NCBI GenBank assembly: GCA_002491245.1
Contig: DKVO01000020.1
Span: 1-15,947, forward strand
Source: Porphyromonadaceae bacterium UBA7176
Lineage (GTDB): Bacteria; Bacteroidota; Bacteroidia; Bacteroidales; Muribaculaceae
Length of the DNA stretch: 15,947 nucleotides
Reading direction: 5' to 3'
Below, in pieces: positions 1-6,563 of the stretch. The position numbers and the translations under genes are program-made. How positions within the stretch are numbered: position 1 is the first letter of the stretch; every line of letters starts with the position of its first letter. The notes under the pieces are model-generated. The model was not told the origin of the DNA, did no database searches, and worked only from the letters and a program-made list of their open reading frames with translations.

Positions 1-69
1 CGGCCGGGATTCGAACCCGGGACCCACAGCTTAGAAGGCTGTTGCTCTATCCAGCTGAGCTACCAGACC
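1..69 (-). tRNA. tRNA-Arg (anticodon UCU), 3' end cut by window edge
   Basis: Read on the minus strand from 69, the cloverleaf has acceptor strand GGTCTGG, D-stem GCTC/GAGC, anticodon stem ACAGC/GCTGT around loop CTTCTAA (anticodon TCT, arginine AGA), and T-arm CCGGG-TTCGAAT-CCCGG. Only the first three bases of the 3' acceptor strand (CCG) are visible; they pair with the 5' strand with one G-U wobble, so the last four acceptor bases and the discriminator lie outside the window. No promoter is visible between it and tsf, so it is probably co-transcribed with the ribosomal operon. Confidence 0.95.
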
Positions 70-78
70 ATCCTTATA

Positions 79-106
79 GATGGCGGATACATCAGTATCC
101 GCCATC
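79..106 (-). other. Perfect 12-bp hairpin between tsf and tRNA-Arg (terminator or processing site)
   Basis: GATGGCGGATAC at 79-90 is exactly complementary to GTATCCGCCATC at 95-106 with a four-base loop. It starts eight bases after the tsf stop and ends nine bases before the tRNA 5' end. In the direction of tsf transcription no U-tract follows it, so it is a poor intrinsic terminator; a U-rich run follows only on the plus strand. A double-strand-specific cleavage site separating mRNA from tRNA, or a 3' mRNA stabiliser, fits as well. Confidence 0.6.
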
Positions 107-114
107 TTATATTT

Positions 115-1107
115 TTAGTCCTGGTTGAGGTTTACTCGCTTGAAGCTTACCACAACAAGACCCTTCGAGTTCTGCTCAAGATACTGGCCGATAGTAAGGT
201 TGGCATCTTTCACAAATTCCTGCTCCATAAGGCAGTTCTCTTTGTAGAACTTGTTCACACGGCCATTGGCGATGTTCTGGATCATCTGTTCGGGCAGATT
301 TGCAGCCTTGGCAGCTGCTGTCTCGGCCATGATCTGACGGCCCTTAACTGCATCTTCCTCGCTGATCCAGCCCTTGGCGATATTCGACTCGATGTGCTCT
401 TCGCTATCGAAGTGGTTCGGGTTAAGGCCGGCTTTCTTCAGTGCTGCCTCAACAGCCTTGCGCACCTGCTCTTCCTTAGTTTTCTCTACTGCGATATTGT
501 ATTCCGACTCAACAACCTCCTTAGCCACGCTGTCGCGGTCTACGGCTACGGGGTTCATCGAAGCAACCTGCATAGCAACATCACGACCTACATGGAAGTC
601 CACGTCTGCCTGGTTGAAACCGCAGATTGTCGAAAGTTTGTTGCCAAGGTGGTTATACGAAGTTGTCGACGGTGCGGTCAGGCACTCATATCCGCCAAGT
701 TCAACCTTCTCGCCGGTCTTACCGCTCTCGTCAGTGATGAGATCGCTCACCTTCTGGCCATCGATAGTCATCTCCTTGAGTTCGTCAAGAGTCTGTATAC
801 GGGCAGCTACTGCTGCATCGAGAAGATTTTGGGTAAGAGCCACGAAACCTGCGTTCTTAGCTACGAAGTCTGTCTCGCAGCAAAGAGCCACGATAGCGGC
901 GAAATCGCCGTCGTTCTTTGCAAGCACGCAACCTTCCGATGCCTGGCGGTCTTCGCGCTTGGCGGCTACGGCTTTACCTTTTTGGCGGAGCAGTTCTACT
1001 GCTGCGTCGATATCGCCGTCGGTCTCGGCGAGGGCTTTTTTGCAGTCCATCAGGCCAGCGCTGGTAAGGTTGCGCAGCTTGGTGATTTCTGCCATTGTTA
1101 CTGCCAT
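115..1107 (-). CDS. tsf: Translation elongation factor Ts
   Basis: EF-Ts is the cytoplasmic nucleotide exchange factor that regenerates EF-Tu-GTP during translation. The start is placed at the ATG at 1107, giving 330 residues beginning MAVTMAEITKLR, as in Bacteroides homologues. The frame stays open further upstream but runs back through the structured rpsB-tsf spacer, so the longer version is unlikely. The N-terminal UBA-like domain (about residues 5-58, with TSAGLMDCKKAL) precedes the conserved TDFVAKN signature (79-85) that contacts EF-Tu; the rest is the duplicated dimerisation core. It is the last protein gene of rplM-rpsI-rpsB-tsf, and the common bacterial rpsB-tsf pairing supports the call. 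Confidence 0.97.
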   Translation of the reverse strand: MAVTMAEITKLRNLTSAGLMDCKKALAETDGDIDAAVELLRQKGKAVAAKREDRQASEGCVLAKNDGDFAAIVALCCETDFVAKNAGFVALTQNLLDAAVAARIQTLDELKEMTIDGQKVSDLITDESGKTGEKVELGGYECLTAPSTTSYNHLGNKLSTICGFNQADVDFHVGRDVAMQVASMNPVAVDRDSVAKEVVESEYNIAVEKTKEEQVRKAVEAALKKAGLNPNHFDSEEHIESNIAKGWISEEDAVKGRQIMAETAAAKAANLPEQMIQNIANGRVNKFYKENCLMEQEFVKDANLTIGQYLEQNSKGLVVVSFKRVNLNQD

Positions 1108-1135
1108 ATTATGTGGAGTTTTTTGCTGGTTAATT

Positions 1136-1197
1136 AAAAAAGAGCTGTCTACAGGCATCCTGCGAGCATTACCCGGAGGCACTCCGTCGACAGCTCC
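1136..1197 (-). promoter_or_regulatory. Three-way-junction RNA with U-tract between rpsB and tsf (candidate attenuator)
   Basis: On the minus strand a closing stem of 8 bp (1142-1149 with 1189-1196) encloses two short hairpins: 1174-1186 (5 bp, 3-base loop) and 1152-1162 (4 bp, 3-base loop). Six U residues (1141-1136) follow the closing stem directly. This is the layout of a factor-independent terminator with a branched head. Since tsf follows without a visible promoter of its own, partial termination adjusting the S2 to EF-Ts ratio is the simplest reading. The structure is seen by hand pairing; the function is inferred. Confidence 0.55.
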
Positions 1198-1218
1198 ATA
1201 GTTTTCTTATCTTCCCGG

Positions 1219-2058
1219 TTATTCTGCTGCAGGAGCTTCTGCTTCAGCGGCAGGAGCAGCTTCTGCTACAGGAGCCTCCTCAGCGGCGTCATTACGACGT
1301 ACGCGGCGACGTTCGCGACGGGGTGCAGCTGCTGCCTCGCCTTCTGCTGCCTCGTTGTCGAGTTTTTCTGCTTTGCGCTCCTCAAGGCCCTCTGCCATAG
1401 CGGCTACAAGAGCACCGGCGATGAGCTCGATCGACTTCGATGCATCATCGTTTGCAGGGATAACATAGTCGATATCTGTAGGATCGCTGTTGGTGTCTAC
1501 CATAGCGAACACAGGTATACCAAGACGGTTAGCCTCTGCTACGGCGATACGCTCTTTGAGCACGTCTACCACGAAGAGTGCCGACGGAAGACGGTTAAGG
1601 TCGGCGATAGAGCCGAGAGTCTTCTCAAGTTTAGCACGCTGACGGGTAATCTGAAGGCGTTCGCGCTTCGACAGATTGTCAAAAGTTCCGTCTTTGGTCA
1701 TCTTGTCGATGGTGGTCATCTTGCGGACAGCCTTACGGATAGTGGGGAAGTTGGTAAGCATACCGCCCGGCCAGCGCTCGATCACGTAAGGCATGCCTAC
1801 GCTCGATGCGAGGTCAGCGATCACTTGTTTGGCCTGTTTCTTGGTGGCTACGAAGAGCACCTTCTTGCCTGCCTTAGCCATACCGCGGAGCACATTGGCT
1901 GCCTCTGCGAGTTTGGCCTCAGTCTTATAGAGGTCGATTATGTGGATACCGTTGCGTTCCATGAAGATATACGGCGCCATTGCAGGGTTCCATTTGCGTT
2001 TCAGGTGACCGAAGTGGCAGCCGGCTTCAAGGAGTTGGTCAAATGTGGGATTTGCCAT
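1219..2058 (-). CDS. rpsB: 30S ribosomal protein S2
   Basis: S2 is a small-subunit protein joining late on the solvent side of the 30S head-body junction. The 279 residues begin MANPTFDQLLEAGCHFGHLKRKWNPAMAPYI (quoted in parts: FDQLLEAG, HFGHLKRKWNP), and contain the typical RWPGGMLTNF (95-104) and LFVVDVLKE (161-169) blocks. After the core ends near residue 225, the protein carries a roughly 50-residue low-complexity tail: an Arg cluster (PRRERRRVRR, 246-255) followed by Ala/Glu/Pro repeats. It is third in the L13-S9-S2-EF-Ts operon, after a 136-base structured spacer. Confidence 0.98.
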   Translation of the reverse strand: MANPTFDQLLEAGCHFGHLKRKWNPAMAPYIFMERNGIHIIDLYKTEAKLAEAANVLRGMAKAGKKVLFVATKKQAKQVIADLASSVGMPYVIERWPGGMLTNFPTIRKAVRKMTTIDKMTKDGTFDNLSKRERLQITRQRAKLEKTLGSIADLNRLPSALFVVDVLKERIAVAEANRLGIPVFAMVDTNSDPTDIDYVIPANDDASKSIELIAGALVAAMAEGLEERKAEKLDNEAAEGEAAAAPRRERRRVRRNDAAEEAPVAEAAPAAEAEAPAAE

Positions 2059-2132
2059 TGTTGTTGTTGAGTTTGTTTACGTTCTTTTGTTTTAAGCAAC
2101 CACGGGGTAGGGAACGTCGGTCCATCGCCGCG

Positions 2133-2180
2133 GTTTAGATACTAAACACTTGTCGGACAATCGCATCAGGCGACAGTCCG
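2133..2180 (-). promoter_or_regulatory. Structured leader in the rpsI-rpsB spacer
   Basis: Two hairpins lie in the 136-base gap between rpsI and rpsB. On the minus strand the first (2154-2180) has a 5-bp outer stem CGGAC/GTCCG, a 2x2 internal loop and an inner UCGC/GCGA stem with a five-base loop. The second (2133-2147) is a perfect 6-bp stem GTTTAG/CTAAAC with a three-base loop. No TAnnTTTG promoter is visible here, so this RNA lies inside the operon transcript. An S2-responsive leader is known upstream of rpsB in gammaproteobacteria; equivalence here is a guess. Confidence 0.4.
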
Positions 2181-2194
2181 TATAGTTGCGACGT

Positions 2195-2581
2195 TTAACG
2201 TTTCGAGAACTGGAAGCGTTTGCGTGCTTTGGGCTGGCCCGGTTTCTTGCGTTCCACAGCACGGGGGTCGCGGGTCATGAAACCATGCTTGCGGAGTACA
2301 GCCTTGTCGTCGGGATTGATTTTAACCAACGCACGGGCGATACCCAGACGGAGAGCCTCTGCCTGACCCTTGTAACCACCGCCGTCGAGGTTGACATTGA
2401 TGTCATACTTCTCAGCGCAGTCAAGTGTGCTCAGGGGCTGCTTTACGATATACTGAAGAATCGACGAAGGGAAGTATACGTCGAGGGGGCGCTTGTTGAT
2501 TGTGATCACGCCGGTGCCTTCTTTAACGATAACGCGGGCTACGGCGGCTTTACGGCGGCCTACTGCATTTACTGTTTCCAT
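2195..2581 (-). CDS. rpsI: 30S ribosomal protein S9
   Basis: S9 lies in the 30S head and its C-terminal tail reaches the P-site tRNA. The 128 residues start METVNAVGRRKAAVARV, with the family's GRRKxAxARV motif, and end in the basic tail GQPKARKRFQFSKR whose terminal Lys-Arg is typical. Length matches the family. It follows rplM by eight bases; the L13-S9 pair is nearly universal, so co-transcription is secure. Confidence 0.98.
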   Translation of the reverse strand: METVNAVGRRKAAVARVIVKEGTGVITINKRPLDVYFPSSILQYIVKQPLSTLDCAEKYDINVNLDGGGYKGQAEALRLGIARALVKINPDDKAVLRKHGFMTRDPRAVERKKPGQPKARKRFQFSKR

Positions 2582-2589
2582 TGATCCGA

Positions 2590-3069
2590 TTATTTCAGTT
2601 TGTTAATATCGATAACGGTCGGGTTCTGGGCCTCGTGGGGATGCTCCGGTCCGTTGTAAACATGCATATTCTCTATCAGGCGACGGCCAAGACGGTTCTT
2701 GGGAAGCATTCCTTTCATCACGCGGATATAAAGGGGATGCATGCCGGGCTTGATGTGCTTGTTGAACGATTTGCGCATCAGCACTTCAGGAGTCAGCTCT
2801 TTCTGACCGCCGGGATAGCCCGAGTAAGTCAGATAGATATGATCGGTCATCTTTTTGCCGGTCAGTTTCACCTTGTCGGCATTGATGATGATCACATTGT
2901 CGCCGCACTCCACGTTGGGAGAATACGAAGGTTTGTATTTGCCGCGAAGCAATTTTGCCACTTTGGCGCAAAGGCGACCGAGAACCTGGTCGGTAGCGTC
3001 AATCACTACCCAATCATGGGTCACCTCCTGCGAGTTGGGGAATTCGGTGCGATAGCTAATGGTATCCAC
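2590..3069 (-). CDS. rplM: 50S ribosomal protein L13
   Basis: L13 is an early-assembling large-subunit protein. The 159 residues contain WVVIDATDQVLGRLCAKVAKLLRGK (seen as WVVIDA and LGRLCAKVAKLLRGK), the CGDNVIIINADKVKLTG block and the PKNRLGRRL segment near the C-terminus. The start MDTISYRTEF matches the usual Bacteroidales N-terminus. It is the first gene of the operon, with a leader of roughly 110 bases and a strong promoter upstream. Confidence 0.98.
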   Translation of the reverse strand: MDTISYRTEFPNSQEVTHDWVVIDATDQVLGRLCAKVAKLLRGKYKPSYSPNVECGDNVIIINADKVKLTGKKMTDHIYLTYSGYPGGQKELTPEVLMRKSFNKHIKPGMHPLYIRVMKGMLPKNRLGRRLIENMHVYNGPEHPHEAQNPTVIDINKLK

Positions 3070-3177
3070 TTTTCTTTAATTCGTTGATTAATAATTACAT
3101 AATTCGACCGCCGTTTACCGCGCGCTCGGCCAAAAGCACGCCGTCACGACCGTCTTAAATGATTTTGGACATAATCG
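3070..3177 (-). promoter_or_regulatory. 5' leader of rplM with a GC-rich hairpin
   Basis: If transcription starts about seven bases after the -7 element, the leader is about 108 bases long. Its middle is strikingly GC-rich between AT-rich flanks. A 6-bp stem (3136-3141 with 3120-3125, one G-U) closes a ten-base loop, and the flanking GACGG/GGCGG runs may extend or compete with it. Autogenous leaders occur upstream of rplM in other phyla, so an L13-binding leader is plausible, but I cannot establish a conserved fold. Confidence 0.4.
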
Positions 3178-3183
3178 GTGATG

Positions 3184-3215
3184 CAAAATTACTAATTTTA
3201 CGCGACATAGCAAAA
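3184..3215 (-). promoter_or_regulatory. Bacteroidetes-type promoter for the rplM operon
   Basis: Read on the minus strand, TTTTG at 3215-3211 is followed after exactly 19 bases by TAATTTTG at 3191-3184. This fits the Bacteroidetes primary sigma factor consensus (TTTG, 19-21 bases, TAnnTTTG). The upstream flank is AT-rich. Predicted transcription start is near 3177. Confidence 0.85.
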
Positions 3216-3255
3216 TATTTTTCAAAAACATCTAAAATAAAATCTCCAAACAGAA

Positions 3256-3276
3256 GCACAACACTCCGAGTTGCGC
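3256..3276 (-). terminator. Probable terminator of the M48-M23-VanZ operon
   Basis: On the minus strand, GCGCAAC (3276-3270) pairs with GTTGTGC (3262-3256; one G-U) around a seven-base loop, 14 bases after the VanZ-like stop. The following bases TTCTGTTTGG are moderately U-rich. Position and shape fit a terminator separating this operon from the rplM promoter. Confidence 0.55.
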
Positions 3277-3290
3277 CACACATAAAAAGA

Positions 3291-3686
3291 TTAGCTTAAA
3301 ACCCTTATAACTCGCCTTATCACCGGAGGTGCCACAAAACATGCCACTGCAGCCCCGACAGCATCAGCAAAAAAATCAGCCCACTCAGCTCCGCGACCCA
3401 TATCCATACCCCCCTGTAGCAATTCAATCAAGCCTCCCGACAAAGCTGCGCACAAAGCCACACGCACCATCACCCTCCGGGAAAGGCAGGCCACTCCACA
3501 ACTGCGCCCATAGTCAAAAGCCACAGCTCCGGTCAGGCCGCCAAACATCACCGCATGTATCAGCTTATCAACATGAGGCAACGACGGCAGATCATCCACC
3601 CCGACAGGATCAGGCACCAACGTAGCATACAAAATCACAACCGACACCAGCATCGACGGCCAGTAAGCGACAACAAAACGCTTCAT
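3291..3686 (-). CDS. VanZ-like family membrane protein
   Basis: A small integral membrane protein of 131 residues with about four hydrophobic segments (roughly 8-25, 42-57, 74-90, 105-121). The pattern matches the VanZ-like family: an early LVPDP turn, HVDKLIHAVMFGGLTG (D and H conserved between helices 1 and 2), then an IELLQGG..MGRGAEWADFFADAVGA segment before the last helix (the E-x-x-Q and R-x-x-x-x-D-x-x-x-N/D-x-x-G theme). Family members are linked to glycopeptide tolerance or cell-envelope roles, but most are uncharacterised. Its ATG overlaps the stop of the upstream LytM-like gene (ATGA), indicating translational coupling. Confidence 0.8.
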   Translation of the reverse strand: MKRFVVAYWPSMLVSVVILYATLVPDPVGVDDLPSLPHVDKLIHAVMFGGLTGAVAFDYGRSCGVACLSRRVMVRVALCAALSGGLIELLQGGMDMGRGAEWADFFADAVGAAVACFVAPPVIRRVIRVLS

Positions 3687-4495
3687 GGCAGTATATATTC
3701 CATCGGGTCAAGCGCCGTACCCTTGTGCCACATCTCCACCGTCGCCCTGTCGCCGGCATAACCTAAGCGCTGTCCGGCCGCCACACGGTCGCCACGGTCC
3801 ACAAACACCTCCCCCAAGCCACCGTACACACTCACAAAATCATTAGGATGCTGCACCGTCACCGTCGTATACCCATCAGCTCCGATCGTCGCCGACACCA
3901 CCGTACCACGATAGATAACCGACACCGGCGTGTTACGGGGACCTTTCACAAGCAAACCCTTTGTCGGTAGCGGCTCCATCGAAGCCACCGACCCTACCGG
4001 CGATGCAAACACCATACCCTCGGCTGCGATAGGAGCGAGCACACTCAAATTGAACCTCTCCTGCGATTCATAACTGCGAACAAACTGACGCTCCGCATCG
4101 CTTGCCGCGAGAAGCGAATCATCGATCGCCACTTCATGAACCACAGCACTGTCGTCTGAGGCAACCTCTCCTCGGAGCAACGACGCAATATTATTTATAT
4201 ACGCCGCATTTTGCCCGGCGGCAAACTCAAGAGAATCCAATTTCACCGCCGCCGAAAGATAATCAGCGCGGAGGTCGCCCGGCAAAACACCAGGGAGCAA
4301 CCTCCGCACCGGAGTATAAGCCGTCAGAACCCACACAAACAGCACGGCGACGGCAAATGCACTGAAAGAATACAACCAGACCTGCGCACGGGTCATGCGG
4401 ACGCTCCATAACCGTCCGAACGAATTCTCTTTTAAGAAATCCAGTCTGTATCGCGACGGATTTCTATACTCTGGGGTATCCTTTCGCTTCTTCAA
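3683..4495 (-). CDS. M23/LytM-fold membrane-anchored protein, probably catalytically inactive
   Basis: The 270 residues comprise a cytoplasmic N-terminus, one membrane helix (about 41-60), a linker with coiled-coil-like segments (about 75-150), and a C-terminal LytM domain (about 160-270). The domain is recognised by TPVSVIYRGTVV, GYTTVTVQHPNDFVSVYGGL, VDRGDRVAAGQRLGYAGD and EMWHKGTALDPMEYI. The zinc and catalytic positions look lost: the HxxxD segment reads as TKGLL (178-182), the Y-x-H-L histidine is glycine (YGGL, 224-227), and the HxH position reads TVE (252-254). In known families such degenerate LytM domains (for example EnvC) activate amidases rather than cut peptidoglycan; that role here is inference. 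The stop overlaps the VanZ-like start. Confidence 0.85.
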   Translation of the reverse strand: MKKRKDTPEYRNPSRYRLDFLKENSFGRLWSVRMTRAQVWLYSFSAFAVAVLFVWVLTAYTPVRRLLPGVLPGDLRADYLSAAVKLDSLEFAAGQNAAYINNIASLLRGEVASDDSAVVHEVAIDDSLLAASDAERQFVRSYESQERFNLSVLAPIAAEGMVFASPVGSVASMEPLPTKGLLVKGPRNTPVSVIYRGTVVSATIGADGYTTVTVQHPNDFVSVYGGLGEVFVDRGDRVAAGQRLGYAGDRATVEMWHKGTALDPMEYILP

Positions 4496-4523
4496 ATATC
4501 TTTATAATAAGTAGTGGCAAATT

Positions 4524-5306
4524 TTATTCCTCCGGACGGGCAAAACCATCCTTGTTGCAACGCTTCGTCATAGCCTCGATACGCGACTTGGTCTCGGGGT
4601 GCGACGAGAACATCTTCTGCACATAGCTCGACTGACCGCCGTTCTCGCCCTCCATCTTCAGGAACTTCTCGAAAGCCATCACCATACCCCACGGATTTTT
4701 ACCATGAGCCTTAAGAAAGTCATAGCCGCAGTCATCTGCCTCCTTCTCCTGTTTCTGCGAATAACGTGCACCGATGAGCGACTCGCTCAGATTACCGAGC
4801 TGCGACTCCGAAAGCTTCGCAGCCACGCCGCCGGCCGATGCCACAGCATCCTTAGCTGCACCGGTAAGAAGCTGGGTCTTGAATGCATTCTTCGAGTGAT
4901 GCTTCATCACATGGCCGATTTCGTGGCCGATGATACCGAGCAACTCATCATCGCTCATGATATCCATCAGCGACGAAAACACCCGCACACTGCCATCAGG
5001 ACATGCAAATGCATTCACATCGATAACATTGTACACCTTGAAATTCAGAGGTATACCATCTGCATCAGTCACACCCTCGGTAAGTTTCTTCAGACGGATA
5101 GTGTAAGGATCATCATCAGGAAGCACCGGGTTATGCTCATCCATCCAATCCACCGACTCCTTCACATATGCAGCCATCTGCTCATCCGTAAGAGTCAGAG
5201 CCTTGGCAGCCTTGGCAGCTCCACTGATAGCCTTGTTGAGATTAAACTGTGCCGATACAGGAAGAACGGCAAGCGCACAAACAATTGCAAATATTATTTT
5301 CTTCAT
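4524..5306 (-). CDS. Secreted M48-family zinc metallopeptidase
   Basis: The start is placed at the ATG at 5306, giving 260 residues beginning MKKIIFAIVCALAVLPVSAQ, a Sec signal peptide cleaved probably near residue 19. An upstream in-frame ATG would bury this signal and overlap the promoter. The zinc site is HEIGH at 128-132, with the third ligand expected in EKEADD (E189). ANAF-like substrate-cleft strand NAFACPDGSVRVF (98-110) and SSHPETKSRIEAM (234-246) complete the M48 pattern seen in periplasmic quality-control proteases such as BepA/LoiP. No TPR domain is present, so it is a short form. It lies 28 bases upstream of the LytM-like gene in one operon. Confidence 0.92.
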   Translation of the reverse strand: MKKIIFAIVCALAVLPVSAQFNLNKAISGAAKAAKALTLTDEQMAAYVKESVDWMDEHNPVLPDDDPYTIRLKKLTEGVTDADGIPLNFKVYNVIDVNAFACPDGSVRVFSSLMDIMSDDELLGIIGHEIGHVMKHHSKNAFKTQLLTGAAKDAVASAGGVAAKLSESQLGNLSESLIGARYSQKQEKEADDCGYDFLKAHGKNPWGMVMAFEKFLKMEGENGGQSSYVQKMFSSHPETKSRIEAMTKRCNKDGFARPEE

Positions 5307-5333
5307 GTTTTTATATTGATTGGTTCCGGAATG

Positions 5334-5341
5334 CAAAATTA
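5334..5341 (-). promoter_or_regulatory. -7 element of the M48 operon promoter
   Basis: Minus-strand TAATTTTG at 5341-5334 matches TAnnTTTG and lies about 27 bases before the chosen ATG of the M48 gene. No TTTG sits at the ideal spacing upstream, so the -33 part is weak and an activator may be needed. Confidence 0.6.
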
Positions 5342-5384
5342 CAAATTTTATCGGCCGGATATCCCTCATTTTGCAATTTTATTG

Positions 5385-5392
5385 TAATTTTG
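5385..5392 (+). promoter_or_regulatory. -7 element of the acyltransferase promoter
   Basis: TAATTTTG at 5385-5392 matches TAnnTTTG and lies 23 bases before the GTG start. The predicted leader is only about 17 bases. A TTTG occurs at 5370-5373, but the 11-base spacing is too short, so the -33 element is not convincing. Confidence 0.55.
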
Positions 5393-5415
5393 TTCCGAAC
5401 CTAATCTAAAAACCA

Positions 5416-6552
5416 GTGAAAAGAATAGTATTTCTCGACTTCGTGCGCGTATTCGCCTGCTTTCTGGTCATACTCGTACACGCCAGCGAAAATTTCTACC
5501 CCGGCCCGGGAGCAACCGACATGGCCGGCCCTCAGTCGCTCCTCGCCAACGAGCTCGACCGGCTTTGCGTTTCCCTATACGATGGCTTCGGACGCATTTC
5601 CGTCCCACTCTTCATCATCGTCTCAGCCTACCTCCTCGTCCCGATGAAAGAAAACGAATCCATGTGGTCATTCTACCGCAGACGCGCACTCCGCATCCTG
5701 CCTCCCTTCCTCTGCTTCATGGTCCTCTATTCCACCCTGCCCCTCCTGTGGGGACAGATCGACCAGGCCACATCACTGCGCGACCTCCTCCGACTCCCCC
5801 TCAACTTCCCCACACTCGCCGGCCACCTGTGGTTCATGTACCCACTCTTCGGCATCTACCTCTTCACCCCCATGATCTCACCCTGGCTCCGCAAAGCCAA
5901 GCCGCGCGAAGAACTCTTCTTCATCGCCATCTTCGCCATATCCACCTGCATGCCCTACATCATACGCCTCTTCGGTGAAATATGGGGCCAATGCTTCTGG
6001 AACGAATACCACATGCTGTGGTACTTCTCCGGCTACCTCGGCTACGTCGTTCTGGCTCACTACATCCGCGTCCACCTCACATGGACCAACCGCCAACGTC
6101 TCACCGTCGGGGCACTGCTCCTCGCTATCGGCTCAGCCGCCACAATCTACTCGTTCTACATTCAGGCCATACCGGGCATCATCATCGACACTCCGCAGCT
6201 CGAGATCGGATGGGCATTCTGCACCATCAACGTCCTCGCTGCCACAGCCGGAGCATTCCTCATGTTCTCCACCATCGGCCAGAAAGAACCCCATCGCATC
6301 ATCACCGAGACCTCGAAACTCAGCTACGGCATGTACCTCATGCACATTTTCTGGCTCGGATATTGGGTTGGCATCCTCAAAAACGACATGGCATTCTCTT
6401 CCGACATCGCAATCCCGGCAATCGCCGTGGCCACATTCCTGAGCAGCCTCATTTCCTGCAAGATAATCTCATATATCCCAGGAGCGAAATGGATAATAGG
6501 CGCCGGGCGCGGTTTCGGGCAAGAAAAACAGCCACGCCCACAGGTGGTCTGA
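5416..6552 (+). CDS. Membrane acyltransferase, acyltransferase-3 family
   Basis: A polytopic membrane protein of 378 residues with about ten hydrophobic helices. The N-terminus MKRIVFLDFVRVFACFLVILVHASENF (note LDFVRVFACFLVILVHA) carries the family hallmarks: the D-x-x-R motif in helix 1 and the catalytic-type histidine in VHA, then R-RALRILPPF at the end of the next helix and a late KLSYGMYLMHIFW. The family (OafA/WecH-like) moves acetyl or other acyl groups from cytoplasmic donors to sugars of surface polymers. The start is GTG: no in-frame ATG occurs before residue 36, which would delete helix 1. It is 11 bases upstream of a secreted glycosidase-like gene, so a role in modifying a glycan handled by that protein is possible but unproven. 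Confidence 0.92.
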   Translation: MKRIVFLDFVRVFACFLVILVHASENFYPGPGATDMAGPQSLLANELDRLCVSLYDGFGRISVPLFIIVSAYLLVPMKENESMWSFYRRRALRILPPFLCFMVLYSTLPLLWGQIDQATSLRDLLRLPLNFPTLAGHLWFMYPLFGIYLFTPMISPWLRKAKPREELFFIAIFAISTCMPYIIRLFGEIWGQCFWNEYHMLWYFSGYLGYVVLAHYIRVHLTWTNRQRLTVGALLLAIGSAATIYSFYIQAIPGIIIDTPQLEIGWAFCTINVLAATAGAFLMFSTIGQKEPHRIITETSKLSYGMYLMHIFWLGYWVGILKNDMAFSSDIAIPAIAVATFLSSLISCKIISYIPGAKWIIGAGRGFGQEKQPRPQVV

Positions 6553-6563
6553 CTCAGAAAACC

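Larger units (their letters stand above)
5322..5401. repeat. Imperfect inverted repeat holding two divergent promoters
   Basis: The left arm GGTTCCGGAATG-CAAAATTACAA (5322-5344) and the right arm TTGTAATTTTG-TTCCGAACC (5382-5401) are near mirror images, with an 11-bp perfect core (5334-5344 / 5382-5392) separated by 37 bases. Each core contains a -7 element pointing outward. Confidence 0.75.

Noticed and set aside
1108..1182. A 25-residue N-terminal extension of EF-Ts
   Set aside because: It would be translated from the structured rpsB-tsf spacer and has no counterpart in Bacteroides EF-Ts, which starts at MAVTM.
374..1201. Long open frames on the plus strand opposite tsf
   Set aside because: They mirror the strongly supported EF-Ts gene, have Ser/Arg-rich sequences with no recognisable domains, and lack a start context or promoter.
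5982..6563. N-terminal extension of the GH71/99-like frame by 194 codons
   Set aside because: It overlaps the acyltransferase, is His/Arg-rich, and would hide the signal peptide that begins at 6564.
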